Assembly (NCBI RefSeq): GCF_003122325.1
Contig: NZ_QFBC01000001.1
Span: 558,001-622,000 of the forward strand
Reading direction: 5' to 3'
DNA: 64,000 nt
Origin: Rhizobium album
Lineage (GTDB): Bacteria > Pseudomonadota > Alphaproteobacteria > Rhizobiales > Rhizobiaceae
Shown: positions 17,588 to 26,360 of the stretch, piece by piece
Layout of the letters: every line of letters starts with the position of its first letter
How positions within the stretch are numbered: the first letter of the stretch is position 1
Made by a program: the position numbers and the translations under genes
The notes under the pieces: generated by a model
Seen by the model: only the letters and a program-made list of their open reading frames with translations
What the model was told of the DNA's origin: nothing
Databases searched by the model: none

Positions 17588-18076
17588 TCAGGCCAGTGCC
17601 TGCAAAAAGCGCATGCCGGTCACCGGCTGCGGCTTGAAATCCATGTGTTCGTAGAAGCGATGGGCGACAAAATTGCCGGTCGCAGCCGCCACCGAAAGAT
17701 AGTCGCAGCCGGCATTGCGGGCGTGATCGCGGGCGCGGGCGACAAGATGTTCGCCGATGCCGTGGCCACGGTGGCCGTTGCGGACGAAGAGGTGGTGCAG
17801 GTCCATGCCGCGCTTGCCTTCCTGCGCCCTGTAGAGCGGCACGAGGATGGCGTATCCGATCAGCTCGCCGGCGGCTTCGGCCACCAGCGCGTGGATCCAG
17901 GGCAGGGGGCCGAACAGGTCGCGCTCCAGCCGGTCGGCGGTAATCTGCGCCGCATCGCCGTGATGGGCGGCCAGCAGGGTGATCATCTCGTTGAGTTCGG
18001 GCAGGTCGCGCGGCTTTGCGGCACGGATTGTAACGACGGCCGGTCGCGGAATGGTGAGGTCTATGTCTTCGGTCAT
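17588..18076 (-). CDS. GNAT family N-acetyltransferase
   Basis: 162 aa from ATG 18076 (AAGGAAG upstream). The acetyl-CoA site is RNGHRGHGIGEHLVARARDHA (motif A, R/Q-x-x-G-x-G), followed by GNFVAHRFYEHMDFKP (motif B). Its acceptor cannot be predicted. It is the first gene of a two-gene unit with the DJ-1 family gene. Confidence 0.85.
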   Translation of the reverse strand: MTEDIDLTIPRPAVVTIRAAKPRDLPELNEMITLLAAHHGDAAQITADRLERDLFGPLPWIHALVAEAAGELIGYAILVPLYRAQEGKRGMDLHHLFVRNGHRGHGIGEHLVARARDHARNAGCDYLSVAAATGNFVAHRFYEHMDFKPQPVTGMRFLQALA

Positions 18077-18134
18077 GGCTTCCTTCTTTCTTGCGGTTTG
18101 ACCGCCAGGACGCCGTTTCCCTAGAAAAACAAAA

Positions 18135-18151
18135 GCCGCCCTGGTGGCGGC
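18135..18151. terminator. Short GC hairpin between GNAT and MerR genes
   Basis: A GCCGCC/GGCGGC stem with a 5-nt loop, flanked by AAAA on the left and TGTTT on the right, about 140 bp past the merR stop. The symmetry suits a weak terminator for the leftward MerR transcript. Confidence 0.45.
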
Positions 18152-18292
18152 CTGTTTGACATGATCAATCAGCCGCTCCTATCGGAACAGCCAAAAATAC
18201 GAGCATACGTGGTGCGAGATCTTGATCATGGCGCAGAAGATTCCCCGAATCGCCTCGCTTGTCAAGCCGCCTTCTTTGCTGTCGCGCGGCGC

Positions 18293-18718
18293 TCAGGCTG
18301 GCGGGTGATCGCCGTCGCACAGGCCGTGGTCGGAAAGGGCGCGGATGACGTAGCAATCGCCGATCGTGTGGCCCTCGCAATGGGAGACGATGCGCTCCAG
18401 CTCCCGTTCCAGCTTCTGCAGCCGGGCGATGCGCTGGCGCACGGAGGCCAGATGGCTGGCGGCGATCCGGTCGGCGCCGTCGCAGGGCTGCTCGGGATGG
18501 CGGCTCAGGCGGATGAGCTCGCGGATCTCGTCGATCGACAGGCCGAGGTCGCGGGCATGGCGGATGAAGGCAAGGCGCTCGAGATCGGCCTTGCCGTAGC
18601 GCCGCTGGTTGCCCTCCGAACGCTCCGGCGCCGAAATCAGCGCCATCTGCTCATAGTAGCGGATGGTCGGCACCTTGACGCCGGTCCTGCGCGAGAGGTC
18701 GCCGATCGACAGGTTCAT
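18293..18718 (-). CDS. MerR family heavy-metal-type regulator
   Basis: 141 aa. The N-terminal MerR HTH is MNLSIGDLSRRTGVKVPTIR-YYEQ, with the wing RRYGKADLERLAFIRHARDL. The C-terminal helix carries Cys79, then a cysteine-containing tail (SHCEGHTIGDCYVIRALSDH, GLC), as in ZntR/CadR/PbrR-type metal sensors. The effector is inferred. No obvious target gene lies next to it; an operator overlaps its own ribosome binding site. Confidence 0.85.
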   Translation of the reverse strand: MNLSIGDLSRRTGVKVPTIRYYEQMALISAPERSEGNQRRYGKADLERLAFIRHARDLGLSIDEIRELIRLSRHPEQPCDGADRIAASHLASVRQRIARLQKLERELERIVSHCEGHTIGDCYVIRALSDHGLCDGDHPPA

Positions 18719-18724
18719 TCTCAG

Positions 18725-18749
18725 CCTCCAAAGCTATAGTTTCTGGAGG
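18725..18749 (-). promoter_or_regulatory. MerR-type operator overlapping the merR ribosome binding site
   Basis: CCTCCA and TGGAGG arms flank 13 bp centred on CTATAG. The arm nearest the gene doubles as the Shine-Dalgarno sequence (GGAGG, 7 nt before the ATG). The form matches MerR-family dyads, and the placement suggests autoregulation. Confidence 0.65.
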
Positions 18750-18779
18750 GATTAGATAATCGCTTCACGCCGGAAAGCA

Positions 18780-18810
18780 AGAGAGGCGACCGGATGCCGG
18801 CCGCCTCTCT
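18780..18810 (-). terminator. Hairpin after the 18835-19308 gene
   Basis: AGAGAGGCG and its complement form a 9-bp stem around a GC-rich 13-nt loop, 25 bp beyond the stop of the leftward hypothetical gene. There is no clear U run. Confidence 0.5.
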
Positions 18811-18834
18811 GGTCTCGGCAGGGAAGTAAAAGGG

Positions 18835-19308
18835 TCAGAGGCCGGCGCTGCTTTCCCGGGCGTTGCCGGTCTCCTCGATGCCGTTCTGTCGCAGGATCGC
18901 TTCGCGGATTTCCGCTTCGAGCGCCTCGCGTTCCTCGGCCGGCATGGCGGCAACGTCGTCTTCGGTCAGGCCACGATCATCGAGGAACTGGGCGCGGATC
19001 TTTTCTCCGAGGGTCATCGAGGCCCATTCATGCAATTCGTCGAACAGGGCATCGCGGGCGCTCGGCGTGTTGCTGCTGGCGGTCAGGGTGCCGGCGGCAT
19101 CGCCGTCGTCGCCGGATTCTTGGCTGCTCAGGTCCCAGAGCGCCTGCGACAGGGCCGGGGCGGGAACGGTGTCGCTGCCGGTGATCGAGGCGACGGACGA
19201 GCGTGAACGGCTCCCCCGGTTGTCGTCCTGCTGCGTGGACGGAGCGAGGAGGCTGTCGAGAGACAAGGCACGCGAATATGTCACGAGGCCGTTGTTCAAA
19301 ACCTTCAT
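18835..19308 (-). CDS. Hypothetical acidic protein
   Basis: 157 aa from ATG 19308 (AGGGA 8 nt upstream). I do not recognise the family. The N-terminus (MKVLNNGLVTYSRALSLDSL) precedes a Ser/Asp-rich low-complexity stretch. The C-terminal ~60 residues are helical and charged (TLGEKIRAQFLDDRGLTEDD, MPAEEREALEAEIREAIL). There is no signal peptide. It follows the 121-codon gene at 19423 in the same direction; both share an Ala/Ser-rich middle with an ALWxL motif, so they may be related and both under the CtrA box. Confidence 0.65.
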   Translation of the reverse strand: MKVLNNGLVTYSRALSLDSLLAPSTQQDDNRGSRSRSSVASITGSDTVPAPALSQALWDLSSQESGDDGDAAGTLTASSNTPSARDALFDELHEWASMTLGEKIRAQFLDDRGLTEDDVAAMPAEEREALEAEIREAILRQNGIEETGNARESSAGL

Positions 19309-19398
19309 GCTGAAAATCCCTGGATAAATGACTGTTGATTGCAAAAAAGCTGCGGCGTCATGCCGCCCGGCTGCGGGCGCCTGGTCCCGCAGACAAAT

Positions 19399-19419
19399 CA
19401 GCCGCCCGGAGGGCGGCTG
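19399..19419 (-). terminator. Terminator between the two hypothetical genes
   Basis: A 9-bp perfect stem (CAGCCGCCC/GGGCGGCTG) with a 3-nt loop starts 4 bp past the stop of the 19423-19770 gene. On the minus strand it is followed by a T-rich stretch (GATTTG). It should end most transcripts before the second gene. Confidence 0.65.
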
Positions 19420-19422
19420 GCA

Positions 19423-19770
19423 TCATGCGTAAAGCAGTTCGTGTTCGACCGTATCGTCGTCGTCGAGATAGAGCGCGTTGACGCGTGCCATCGTGTCGTG
19501 ACGGTCGGTGTCGACGTCGTCCGAGCCGTGCAGGCTTCCGGACGCGGCAAATCCGTTTGCGCCGGCCGGCTTGCGGCCGCCGTCGAGCGCCCACAGCGCG
19601 CCGGACAGGGTGGAGGAAAGCAGCGTGCTGCTTCCAACCTGCGGGGAAAAGGACGGGTTACGAACGGGCGCGGCATTCTGCGCCGGCGCGGCTTCATCCG
19701 CATCGACGACTGGCTTCTGAAACCTGCCCTGATCGTAGTAATAGCCCTGGAGGCCACTCTCGATTCGCAT
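19423..19770 (-). CDS. Hypothetical protein behind a CtrA box
   Basis: 115 aa from ATG 19770 (weak GCGAG upstream; ATG 19785 would add five residues). I do not recognise it. It begins MRIESGLQGYYYDQGRF, has a Ser/Ala-rich middle with LSSTLSGALWALDGG, and an acidic tail (DDVDTDRHDTMARVNALYLD). A consensus CtrA box lies 24 bp upstream, suggesting cell-cycle or motility-linked expression. Confidence 0.6.
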   Translation of the reverse strand: MRIESGLQGYYYDQGRFQKPVVDADEAAPAQNAAPVRNPSFSPQVGSSTLLSSTLSGALWALDGGRKPAGANGFAASGSLHGSDDVDTDRHDTMARVNALYLDDDDTVEHELLYA

Positions 19771-19794
19771 TGTTTTTCTCGCCATCAATAATGA

Positions 19795-19811
19795 TTAACG
19801 AAGTGTTAACC
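19795..19811 (-). promoter_or_regulatory. Consensus CtrA box
   Basis: TTAACGAAGTGTTAACC fits the full CtrA consensus TTAA-N7-TTAACC. It is directly upstream of the gene starting at 19770. CtrA is the alphaproteobacterial cell-cycle regulator; binding here is inferred. Confidence 0.65.
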
Positions 19812-20151
19812 ATTGAAGCTTGCGCGAAACTTGCGTCCTTGCATGAGGGCCGCTTGAAAACCCGTGGCTTTCGGGGGGGGGCGAAGGCGAATCGGTGGAT
19901 TGTTTCTCAAAAGCGTGTCGCGATCGTTCAGATCCGCCCGCATGCTTTGTCTTCGCAAAACCGCCGCTTATTTTTGCGGCGTGGGGAAGCGGCCGAGCCC
20001 CTGCCGCGTTTGCCATGCGCAAGCCGACCGCGAAAACGAGGTTCCCCGTCATTTTCGCGTTTGCCCGCCGGTCTGCAAGCCGCCGGTGCATGTCTGGCAA
20101 GAGCCGCAGGCGAAAGCGCCCGCGGCATGTGGGACAGCGTGGCCGAAGGCC
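19812..20151. other. 340-bp intergenic region without a convincing gene
   Basis: The region lies between the divergent CtrA-box gene and the end of ptrB. It contains a run of nine G at about 19873-19881. Frames in it show neither family motifs nor ribosome binding sites. Confidence 0.5.
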
Positions 20152-22260
20152 TTACATCCTGCCGGCCACCTTGATGGCGAAGGCATATTCGAAGGCGACT
20201 TCCTCCAGCCGCTGGAAGCGGCCGGCCGCGCCGCCATGGCCGGCATCCATGTTGGTGCGCAACAGGATCGGCGCCGTGCCGGTGGTCAGTTCGCGCAGCC
20301 GCGCCACCCATTTCGCCGGTTCCCAGTAGGTGACGCGCGGATCGGTAAGGCCGCCGAGCGCCAGGATTGGCGGATAGGGTTTGGCGCCGACGTTCTCGTA
20401 AGGGGAGTAGCTGGCGATCCAGCCGTATTCTTCCGTCGAGTCAATCGGGTTGCCCCATTCCGGCCATTCCGGCGGGGTGAGCGGCAGCGTGTCGTCCAGC
20501 ATGGTGTTGAGCACGTCGACGAAGGGCACGGCGGCGATGAAGGCGGCGAATTTTTCCGGCGCCATGTTGGCGACGGCCCCCATCAGCATGCCGCCCGCCG
20601 AACCGCCCTCGGCGATGATCCTGCCGTAGGACGTAAACTTCTGTTCGTGAAGGTAGTCGGCGGCGGCGACGAAGTCCTTGAAGGTGTTGGTCTTCTGCTT
20701 CATCTTGCCGTTTTCGTACCAGGCGAACCCCTTGTCCTTTCCGCCGCGGATATGGGCGATGGCATAGACGAAACCGCGGTCGGCCAGCGACAGGCAGTTG
20801 GTGTTGAACGAGGCGGGAATGGTGATGCCGTAGGCGCCGTAGCCGTAGAGCAGGCAGGGGGCGCTGCCGTCGAGCGGCGTATCCTTGCGATAGAGCAGCG
20901 TCACCGGCACGGTCTCGCCATCCCAGGCCGGGGCGAAGACGCGGCGGGTGACGTAGTCGTCGATATCGTGGCCGGACGGCACCTGCTGGGTCTTCAGCAA
21001 GGTTCGCTCGCGTGTCGCCATGTCGTAGTCGAACAGCTGCGACGGCGTCGTCATCGAGGAATAGGAGAAGCGGATGACGTCGGTGTCGTATTCGGCGGCC
21101 CCCTGCAGGCCGAGCGAATAGGCCTCCTCGGCAAAGGCGATGGCGTGTTCTTCGCCGGTCGCCCGGTCACGGATCATGATCTGCGGCAGGCCGTCCTTGC
21201 GCTCCAGCCAGACGAGGTGGCGGGCATAGGCCATGTGGCTGAGGATCAGCTTGCCGGGCGTATGCGGCACGACGTCCTTCCAGTTTTCCCGGCCGGGCGC
21301 CGTCACCGGCGCCTCGACGATCTTGAAGTCGCCGGCGCCGTCGGCATTGGTGAGGATGTAGAAGACGTCGCCGCCTTCCGTCATCGAATATTCCAGGCCC
21401 TCGACGCGTTCGGCGACAAGCTGCGGCTCGGCCGTCAGGTCCCTGGTCGACAGAAGCCGGTATTCGCTGGTCTCGTGGTCGTGGATGTCGATGTAGATGA
21501 AATCGTCGAGCAGCGAGCCGCCGACGCCCATGAAGAAGCCCGGATCTTCCTCCTCGTAGACCAGCCGGTCGGCCGATTGCGGCTCACCGACGATATGGTG
21601 GTAGATCTTCGAGGGCCGGTGGTTCTCGTCCTGCAGCGTGTAGAAGAAGCTCTTGCCGTCGGGCGCCCAGACCCCGCCGCCGCCGGTGTTCTCGATGACG
21701 TCGGCCAGGTCCTCGCCGGTTTCGAGGTTGCGGATGCGCAGGGTGAAATATTCCGAACCCTTGTCGTCGTAGCCCCACAGGCCGTGGCTGTGGTCGTTGC
21801 TGCTGTCGATGCCGGCGAGGCGGAAATAGGCCTTGCCTTCGGCTTCCTTGTCGCCGTCGAGCAGCACCTGCCGGCTGGCCTCGTCCTTGTGGTCGCCGTC
21901 GCGCGGAATGCGGAAATAGTGCGGCTGCTCGCCGCCGGTGACGTAGAAGGTGCCGTAGGCGAACGGGCCGTCCTTCACCGGCACGGAGGAATCGTCCTCC
22001 TTGATGCGGCCCTTCATTTCGGCAAACAGGAGCTTCTGCAGCTCGGCCGTATCGGCCATCGCCGCCTTCATATAGGTGTTTTCGGCCTCCAGATGCGTGC
22101 GGATCTCCGGATCGAGGATCGACGGGTCCTTGAACATCGCCTGCCAGTTGTCGGCGCGCAGCCAGGCGTAGTCGTCGGTGCGGGTGATGCCGTGGCGCGT
22201 ATCCTGCTTCGGCTTCTTCGGGGCGATCGGGGCAGGGGGAAGGGAGTTGAAAATCGACAA
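20152..22260 (-). CDS. ptrB: Oligopeptidase B (S9A prolyl oligopeptidase family)
   Basis: 702 aa from TTG 22260, which has GGAGAG 7 nt upstream. The N-terminal beta-propeller (about residues 75-420) precedes the alpha/beta-hydrolase domain. The catalytic triad is visible as Ser554 in GGSAGGM, Asp640 in LTDPRVTYWEP and His675 in NMDAGHGG. It cleaves short peptides after Arg/Lys in the cytosol. The length matches E. coli protease II (about 690 aa). Confidence 0.93.
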   Translation of the reverse strand: MSIFNSLPPAPIAPKKPKQDTRHGITRTDDYAWLRADNWQAMFKDPSILDPEIRTHLEAENTYMKAAMADTAELQKLLFAEMKGRIKEDDSSVPVKDGPFAYGTFYVTGGEQPHYFRIPRDGDHKDEASRQVLLDGDKEAEGKAYFRLAGIDSSNDHSHGLWGYDDKGSEYFTLRIRNLETGEDLADVIENTGGGGVWAPDGKSFFYTLQDENHRPSKIYHHIVGEPQSADRLVYEEEDPGFFMGVGGSLLDDFIYIDIHDHETSEYRLLSTRDLTAEPQLVAERVEGLEYSMTEGGDVFYILTNADGAGDFKIVEAPVTAPGRENWKDVVPHTPGKLILSHMAYARHLVWLERKDGLPQIMIRDRATGEEHAIAFAEEAYSLGLQGAAEYDTDVIRFSYSSMTTPSQLFDYDMATRERTLLKTQQVPSGHDIDDYVTRRVFAPAWDGETVPVTLLYRKDTPLDGSAPCLLYGYGAYGITIPASFNTNCLSLADRGFVYAIAHIRGGKDKGFAWYENGKMKQKTNTFKDFVAAADYLHEQKFTSYGRIIAEGGSAGGMLMGAVANMAPEKFAAFIAAVPFVDVLNTMLDDTLPLTPPEWPEWGNPIDSTEEYGWIASYSPYENVGAKPYPPILALGGLTDPRVTYWEPAKWVARLRELTTGTAPILLRTNMDAGHGGAAGRFQRLEEVAFEYAFAIKVAGRM

Positions 22261-22344
22261 ACGCGCTCTCCGGCAAATCGTTCTGGAATGATCAGCCAGA
22301 GATAGAGGCAGGCCCGGAAGGGATCAAGGGCGAGGCGAAAATGA

Positions 22345-22365
22345 CCGGCGCCGCAAAGGCGCCGG
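22345..22365 (-). terminator. Terminator after the DUF4214 gene
   Basis: The stem CCGGCGCC/GGCGCCGG has a 5-nt loop and lies 24 bp past the stop. On the minus strand it is followed by TCATTTTCG, a modest U-rich tail. Confidence 0.6.
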
Positions 22366-22388
22366 GGTTTCGCGTCGGCGGTTGCCGC

Positions 22389-23582
22389 TCAGCTGTACCA
22401 GATGCCCTCGGAAATCGCCGGGGCGACGCCGACGACGTTTTCCTGACTCTCGGAGAAGCCTGCCAGAACCTGCGCCCGCGAGGTGCCGTGCTGCAGCTCG
22501 CCCGTCCAGTAGGCGATGCCGGCGGTCTCGCCTTCGCGGCCGAGCACGTTCAGGTACAGGCGGCCGACGAAGTCCGTGTCGGTGGAGTCTGCCCCGTAGA
22601 TGCTCTGGAATTCCTGCGAGCCGACGAAGCCGGAAGCGACGTCGATCAGCTGCGTGCCGCCGTCCATCGATTTGATCCAGTAGGACAGGCCGGCGCTGTC
22701 GGGTGCCCGGTCGAAGGCGGCCTGGTAGATGCGGTAGGACTGGCCGGCATTGCCGTCGAGATCGAAGGCGAGCGTCCCCTGCAAGAGATCGACGCGCTCG
22801 ACCGAATTCAGTGTCAGGCGCTCGACATCGCCAAACTGGATGACCACGGTCGAGCCGGAAATTTCGACGAAGGAAATGTCGAACTTGGTGAAGGGCTTGG
22901 TGATGTGGTCGAGTGCGGCGCTGCCGTTGATCGTTTCGACCTTGCCTGGCAGGCTCGGATCACGGAACTGGTCGATGCTGGTGGCGCCCCAGAAGACACC
23001 GCTCGGCAGCGTGCCGGTGAAGGCCACCTGCCCGAAGGTCTGCGCCTCGATGTCGAATTCGACGACCGTCTTGTTGTAGAAGCCGAACAGGCTGTCGGAG
23101 GTCTTGGCCAGGCCGAAGAGGTTCGACGGAATATTGTTGAAGGCAACGGCCTCCGCGCCGTTCTGAAGGTTGATCGACAAGAGGTCCTCGGCATTCGTCG
23201 AGATCACCAACTCGTTGCGCTGGATATAGATGTCGCCGGCCGATGTGGAGTTGAAACTGTCGATGCGCGTCGTGGTCTGCGCGCCAATATCGATCTTGTA
23301 GACGCTGCTGCCGCCACCGGCATACAGGCTGCCGTCGGCGGCGAATTCGAGGGCGTTCATGCTGCCGGCGCTGAAGGAGAGAACCTTCTGTTCGGTCACG
23401 CTGCTGCCGGAGAGGTTGAGTTTATAAAGCGAATCGAACGTTACGGCATAAAGGTCGCCACTCTTGTTGATGGCGATGTCCGTATAGGTGTTTGCAGTTT
23501 TCGCGAGAACGCTGATCGTGCGATTTGAAAAATCCGCCAGCCCGAGTTCTCCCTGGCTCGTCACGAAGTAGGCGTTTGCCAT
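22389..23582 (-). CDS. DUF4214 domain protein, beta-propeller-like N-terminus
   Basis: 397 aa from ATG 23582. The first ~200 residues carry repeated strands of a WD/NHL-like propeller ([35 protein letters not shown]). The C-terminal part has the DUF4214 signature twice ([41 protein letters not shown]). There is no N-terminal signal peptide, and the acidic, aliphatic composition is typical of type I-secreted proteins. No ABC exporter genes are adjacent. Its role may be cell-surface or matrix-related (inference). Confidence 0.75.
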   Translation of the reverse strand: MANAYFVTSQGELGLADFSNRTISVLAKTANTYTDIAINKSGDLYAVTFDSLYKLNLSGSSVTEQKVLSFSAGSMNALEFAADGSLYAGGGSSVYKIDIGAQTTTRIDSFNSTSAGDIYIQRNELVISTNAEDLLSINLQNGAEAVAFNNIPSNLFGLAKTSDSLFGFYNKTVVEFDIEAQTFGQVAFTGTLPSGVFWGATSIDQFRDPSLPGKVETINGSAALDHITKPFTKFDISFVEISGSTVVIQFGDVERLTLNSVERVDLLQGTLAFDLDGNAGQSYRIYQAAFDRAPDSAGLSYWIKSMDGGTQLIDVASGFVGSQEFQSIYGADSTDTDFVGRLYLNVLGREGETAGIAYWTGELQHGTSRAQVLAGFSESQENVVGVAPAISEGIWYS

Positions 23583-23784
23583 CCCAAAAATCCCTTCATA
23601 GATTACGACGAAAGCGACATAATGCTCCGGTCCGGCAAGACAATATGGTTGCCTTATTTTTGTCGAGACCACATTCTGACCATATTGGTTACCCAGTTCT
23701 TGCCCGCCAACCGGCCCGGCCCTGGAGCGGAACTGTCAGGAACGGCGTCAATTTGATGAATAAAATCAAAAAGTTGAGGTAATA

Positions 23785-24174
23785 ATGATCCGAATTCTCA
23801 CCCTCTCGTCGCAGATGATGCTCGTGGCTTTGCCTGCTTTTGCCGTCGATGCGCGGATTGCCAGGCAACTTGAAAAGCTCGATCCCAATACCCGGCTGGA
23901 GCAGGCCTGCGACACGGAGGCAATGAACCGGATTTCCGCGGACAAGAGCGATTTCAAGGCCGACAAGGTGATCGCCTACACCTTTGCCGAGCCTGTCCTG
24001 AAGGGGGATTCCATCTCGGCGCCGGGTGCGGTCTTCCGCAGCCGCGGTGAGTGGTATCGTCTCTCCTATACCTGTACCACCGGTCCGAAACGCGTCAACG
24101 TGCGATCCCTCGACTACAAGATCGGCAAGCTGGTGCCGCATTCCGCCTGGCGGGAACATTATCTTTACGACTGA
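23785..24174 (+). CDS. DUF930 family periplasmic protein
   Basis: 129 aa with a signal peptide (MIRILTLSSQMMLVALPAFA). The mature part carries LEKLDPNTRLEQACDTEAMN and GEWYRLSYTCTTGPKRVNVR, matching DUF930; its two Cys probably pair. The function is unknown. A short perfect hairpin (TGCCGCCGGGCGGCA, 24180-24194) follows the stop. Confidence 0.8.
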   Translation: MIRILTLSSQMMLVALPAFAVDARIARQLEKLDPNTRLEQACDTEAMNRISADKSDFKADKVIAYTFAEPVLKGDSISAPGAVFRSRGEWYRLSYTCTTGPKRVNVRSLDYKIGKLVPHSAWREHYLYD

Positions 24175-24265
24175 ACCATGCCGCCGGGCGGCATCAGGTC
24201 CCATCGCCATGTGTCGTATTTTCGGCTATGGCCAGTCCAGTCCGAAACCCTTTGGCAGTTTTTCC

Positions 24266-25003
24266 ATGCGCCTCGCCGTTCTTTCCCTGCCTTTCCTTCT
24301 TGCCGCAGCGCCGGCCGCATTTGCAGTAGAGCGCGGTGCGAATGCGCTGGTCGAGCCGCAGCTGCATCTCTCCAGCATGGCCGAGGCGGGCGCGCCGCGG
24401 GTGGCACTGACCTTCGATGCCTGCATGGGCAAGACGGATTTCCGCATTCTCTCGACGCTGATCGACGAAAAGATCCCGGCGACGCTGTTCGTCACCGCCC
24501 GCTGGCTGCGCCATAATCCCGAGGTGGTGGCGATGATCCGGCAGCACCCCGATCTGTTCGAGATCGAGAACCACGGCCGCAACCACGTGCCCGCCGTCGA
24601 CCGCCAGACGAAGATTTACGGCATTGCCGCCGCCGGGTCGCCGCAGGCGGTGGCCGACGAGGTGACGGGCGGCGAAGAGGCGATCGTGGCCACCGGCCTG
24701 GGAAAACCCCGCTGGTTCCGCGGGGCGACGGCGAAGTACACGCCGAGCGCCATCGCCGAGGTGCGCAAGATGGGCTACGAGATCGCCGGTTATTCGGTCA
24801 ATGGCGACGGCGGCTCGCTGTTCGGCGCGGCGCAGGCGGCCAAACGTATTGCCGCGGCCAGGGATGGCGACGTGGTGATCGCCCACATCAACCAGCCGAC
24901 CCATGCGGCCGGCGAAGGTGTGGTCAAGGGTATCCTGGCATTAAAAGCCCGCGGCGTGACCTTCGTGCGCCTGTCGGACGTAGCTGAAGTCGGCACCAAC
25001 TGA
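24266..25003 (+). CDS. Polysaccharide deacetylase (NodB-homology, exported)
   Basis: 245 aa from ATG 24266, chosen because it gives a clean signal peptide (MRLAVLSLPFLLAAAPAAFA). The NodB motif 1 is VALTFDACMGK (catalytic Asp), and motif 2 appears as ENHGRNH (His-x3-His metal ligands). HINQPTHAAGEGV carries the later catalytic His. The substrate, peptidoglycan or an exopolysaccharide, is not predictable. Confidence 0.85.
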   Translation: MRLAVLSLPFLLAAAPAAFAVERGANALVEPQLHLSSMAEAGAPRVALTFDACMGKTDFRILSTLIDEKIPATLFVTARWLRHNPEVVAMIRQHPDLFEIENHGRNHVPAVDRQTKIYGIAAAGSPQAVADEVTGGEEAIVATGLGKPRWFRGATAKYTPSAIAEVRKMGYEIAGYSVNGDGGSLFGAAQAAKRIAAARDGDVVIAHINQPTHAAGEGVVKGILALKARGVTFVRLSDVAEVGTN

Positions 25004-25004
25004 G

Positions 25005-25060
25005 CTTGCCCCCCTCATCCGACCCTTCGGGCCACCTTCTCCCCGGGGGAGAAGGGCAAG
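25005..25060 (+). repeat. Rhizobiales intergenic palindromic repeat (RIME-like)
   Basis: A nested palindrome: outer CTTGCCC...GGGCAAG arms enclose CATCCGACCCTTCGGGCCA and a perfect CCTTCTCCCC/GGGGAGAAGG hairpin. This mosaic occurs many times in Rhizobiales genomes. It lies between convergent genes, the deacetylase and the FAD oxidoreductase, and can serve as a bidirectional terminator. Confidence 0.8.
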
Positions 25061-25082
25061 GAAGCGAAAGCCCGCGCCGCTG

Positions 25083-26327
25083 TCAGGGTGCCGGCCTGTC
25101 CAGGGCAAAATCCTCGAACCATCCGGGTTCCTTGCCGGTGACGAAGGCGGCAGCCAGATGCGCCGCCATGTAGGAGAAGGTGATGCCGTTGCCGCCGTAT
25201 CCATAGGCGGCGAAGATGCGCCTCGTGCCGGGCACGCGGCCGATCAGCGGCAGTCCGTCCTCGGTTTCCCCGAAGGCGCCGCACCAGGCATGCGATATGG
25301 TCGGATCGGCCGATGGCCAGATGTCCAGCAGCTTTTGCCGCAGGATCTCGATCTTGCGCGGCAATTTGGCGTCGCGTTCCTGCGGGTCGGCGATGTCCTC
25401 GTCCTCACCGCCGATGATGATGCGGTTGTCGAACGTCGTGCGCAGGTAGAGATAGGGCTCGGTCGCTTCCCAGATCAGGGTGCGATCCGGCCAGAGGTGC
25501 TGCAGCGGCTGCGGCACGGTGGCGATCGCCCAGCTCGATGCCGTCGAATGCTGTTTCGGCATGACGAAATGCGGCATGACGTAACCGGTCGCCAAAAGCA
25601 CATGGCGGGCCTCGACCACATGCCGCCCGTCCGTCTCGATGACGGCCGTGCCGCCTTCCTCATGGAAATGTGTTGCGGTTGCCTCGACAAGCCGGGCGCC
25701 GCGCGAGCGGGCGACGTTCAGCAGCGCCCAGCACAACATCAGCGGATCGGCCTCGGCCGAGCCCGGGGAGAGCAATGCGGCCGGTCGGTCGATGCGAAAC
25801 TGCGATGCCAGTTCGTGGGCGCTCATATACCGGCTTGGAAGTTCGGCCCGGTGCCGCAGTTCGAATTCTTGCGCGAGGACATGCGGCTCCTGCTGCGGGC
25901 CGGCGACATAGAACGTCGAGCGCGGATGGAAATCGCAGGGGATGGACAGCGAGGCCGCAAGCTGCGACAGGCCGGAAACGGCGGCGAGGCTGCGCCTGTA
26001 GATCGCCGCTGCCCGGTCGAAACCGTAGAACCCTGCAAGTTCCGTCAGCGTGCAGTCGATTTCCCATTGCAGCATGGCGGTGCTGGCGGCGGTGCTGCCA
26101 AGGCCCGGCTGCTCGCGGTCGATCAGCGCGACGGTGAAGCCAAGCGCCGTCATCCGCTCGGCGGCCAGCGCGCCGGTAATGCCGCCGCCGACGATGGCGA
26201 CGTCGACGGCGAAGCTTTCCTGCAGCGGCGCGCCCGGCGGCCGCTGGAGCAGGCCGCCCCAGGGGGACTTGCCGCCGACGAGGTCGCGATGGGTCGTGTG
26301 CTCGAAACTAAGTTCCGCAGTGCTCAA
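25083..26327 (-). CDS. FAD-dependent oxidoreductase (DAO family)
   Basis: 414 aa from TTG 26327, with GGGAG 6 nt upstream. The dinucleotide fold VDVAIVGGGITGALAAERMT binds FAD; the C-terminal AYGYGGNGITFS and GLPLIGRVPGTRRIFAAYG blocks are typical of DadA/PuuB-like amine oxidases. It has no Rieske domain. The substrate is unknown. It is 33 bp after the AI-2E transporter stop region in the opposite order of coordinates, so the transporter and this gene are probably cotranscribed. Confidence 0.85.
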   Translation of the reverse strand: MSTAELSFEHTTHRDLVGGKSPWGGLLQRPPGAPLQESFAVDVAIVGGGITGALAAERMTALGFTVALIDREQPGLGSTAASTAMLQWEIDCTLTELAGFYGFDRAAAIYRRSLAAVSGLSQLAASLSIPCDFHPRSTFYVAGPQQEPHVLAQEFELRHRAELPSRYMSAHELASQFRIDRPAALLSPGSAEADPLMLCWALLNVARSRGARLVEATATHFHEEGGTAVIETDGRHVVEARHVLLATGYVMPHFVMPKQHSTASSWAIATVPQPLQHLWPDRTLIWEATEPYLYLRTTFDNRIIIGGEDEDIADPQERDAKLPRKIEILRQKLLDIWPSADPTISHAWCGAFGETEDGLPLIGRVPGTRRIFAAYGYGGNGITFSYMAAHLAAAFVTGKEPGWFEDFALDRPAP

Positions 26328-26360
26328 GGGCGTCTCCCGCTGATGGTCTGGTTTTCGGTT

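Noticed and set aside
19795-20100. 101-codon minus-strand frame in the gap before the ptrB end
   Set aside because: It contains the nine-G run and no ribosome binding site; composition does not look coding.
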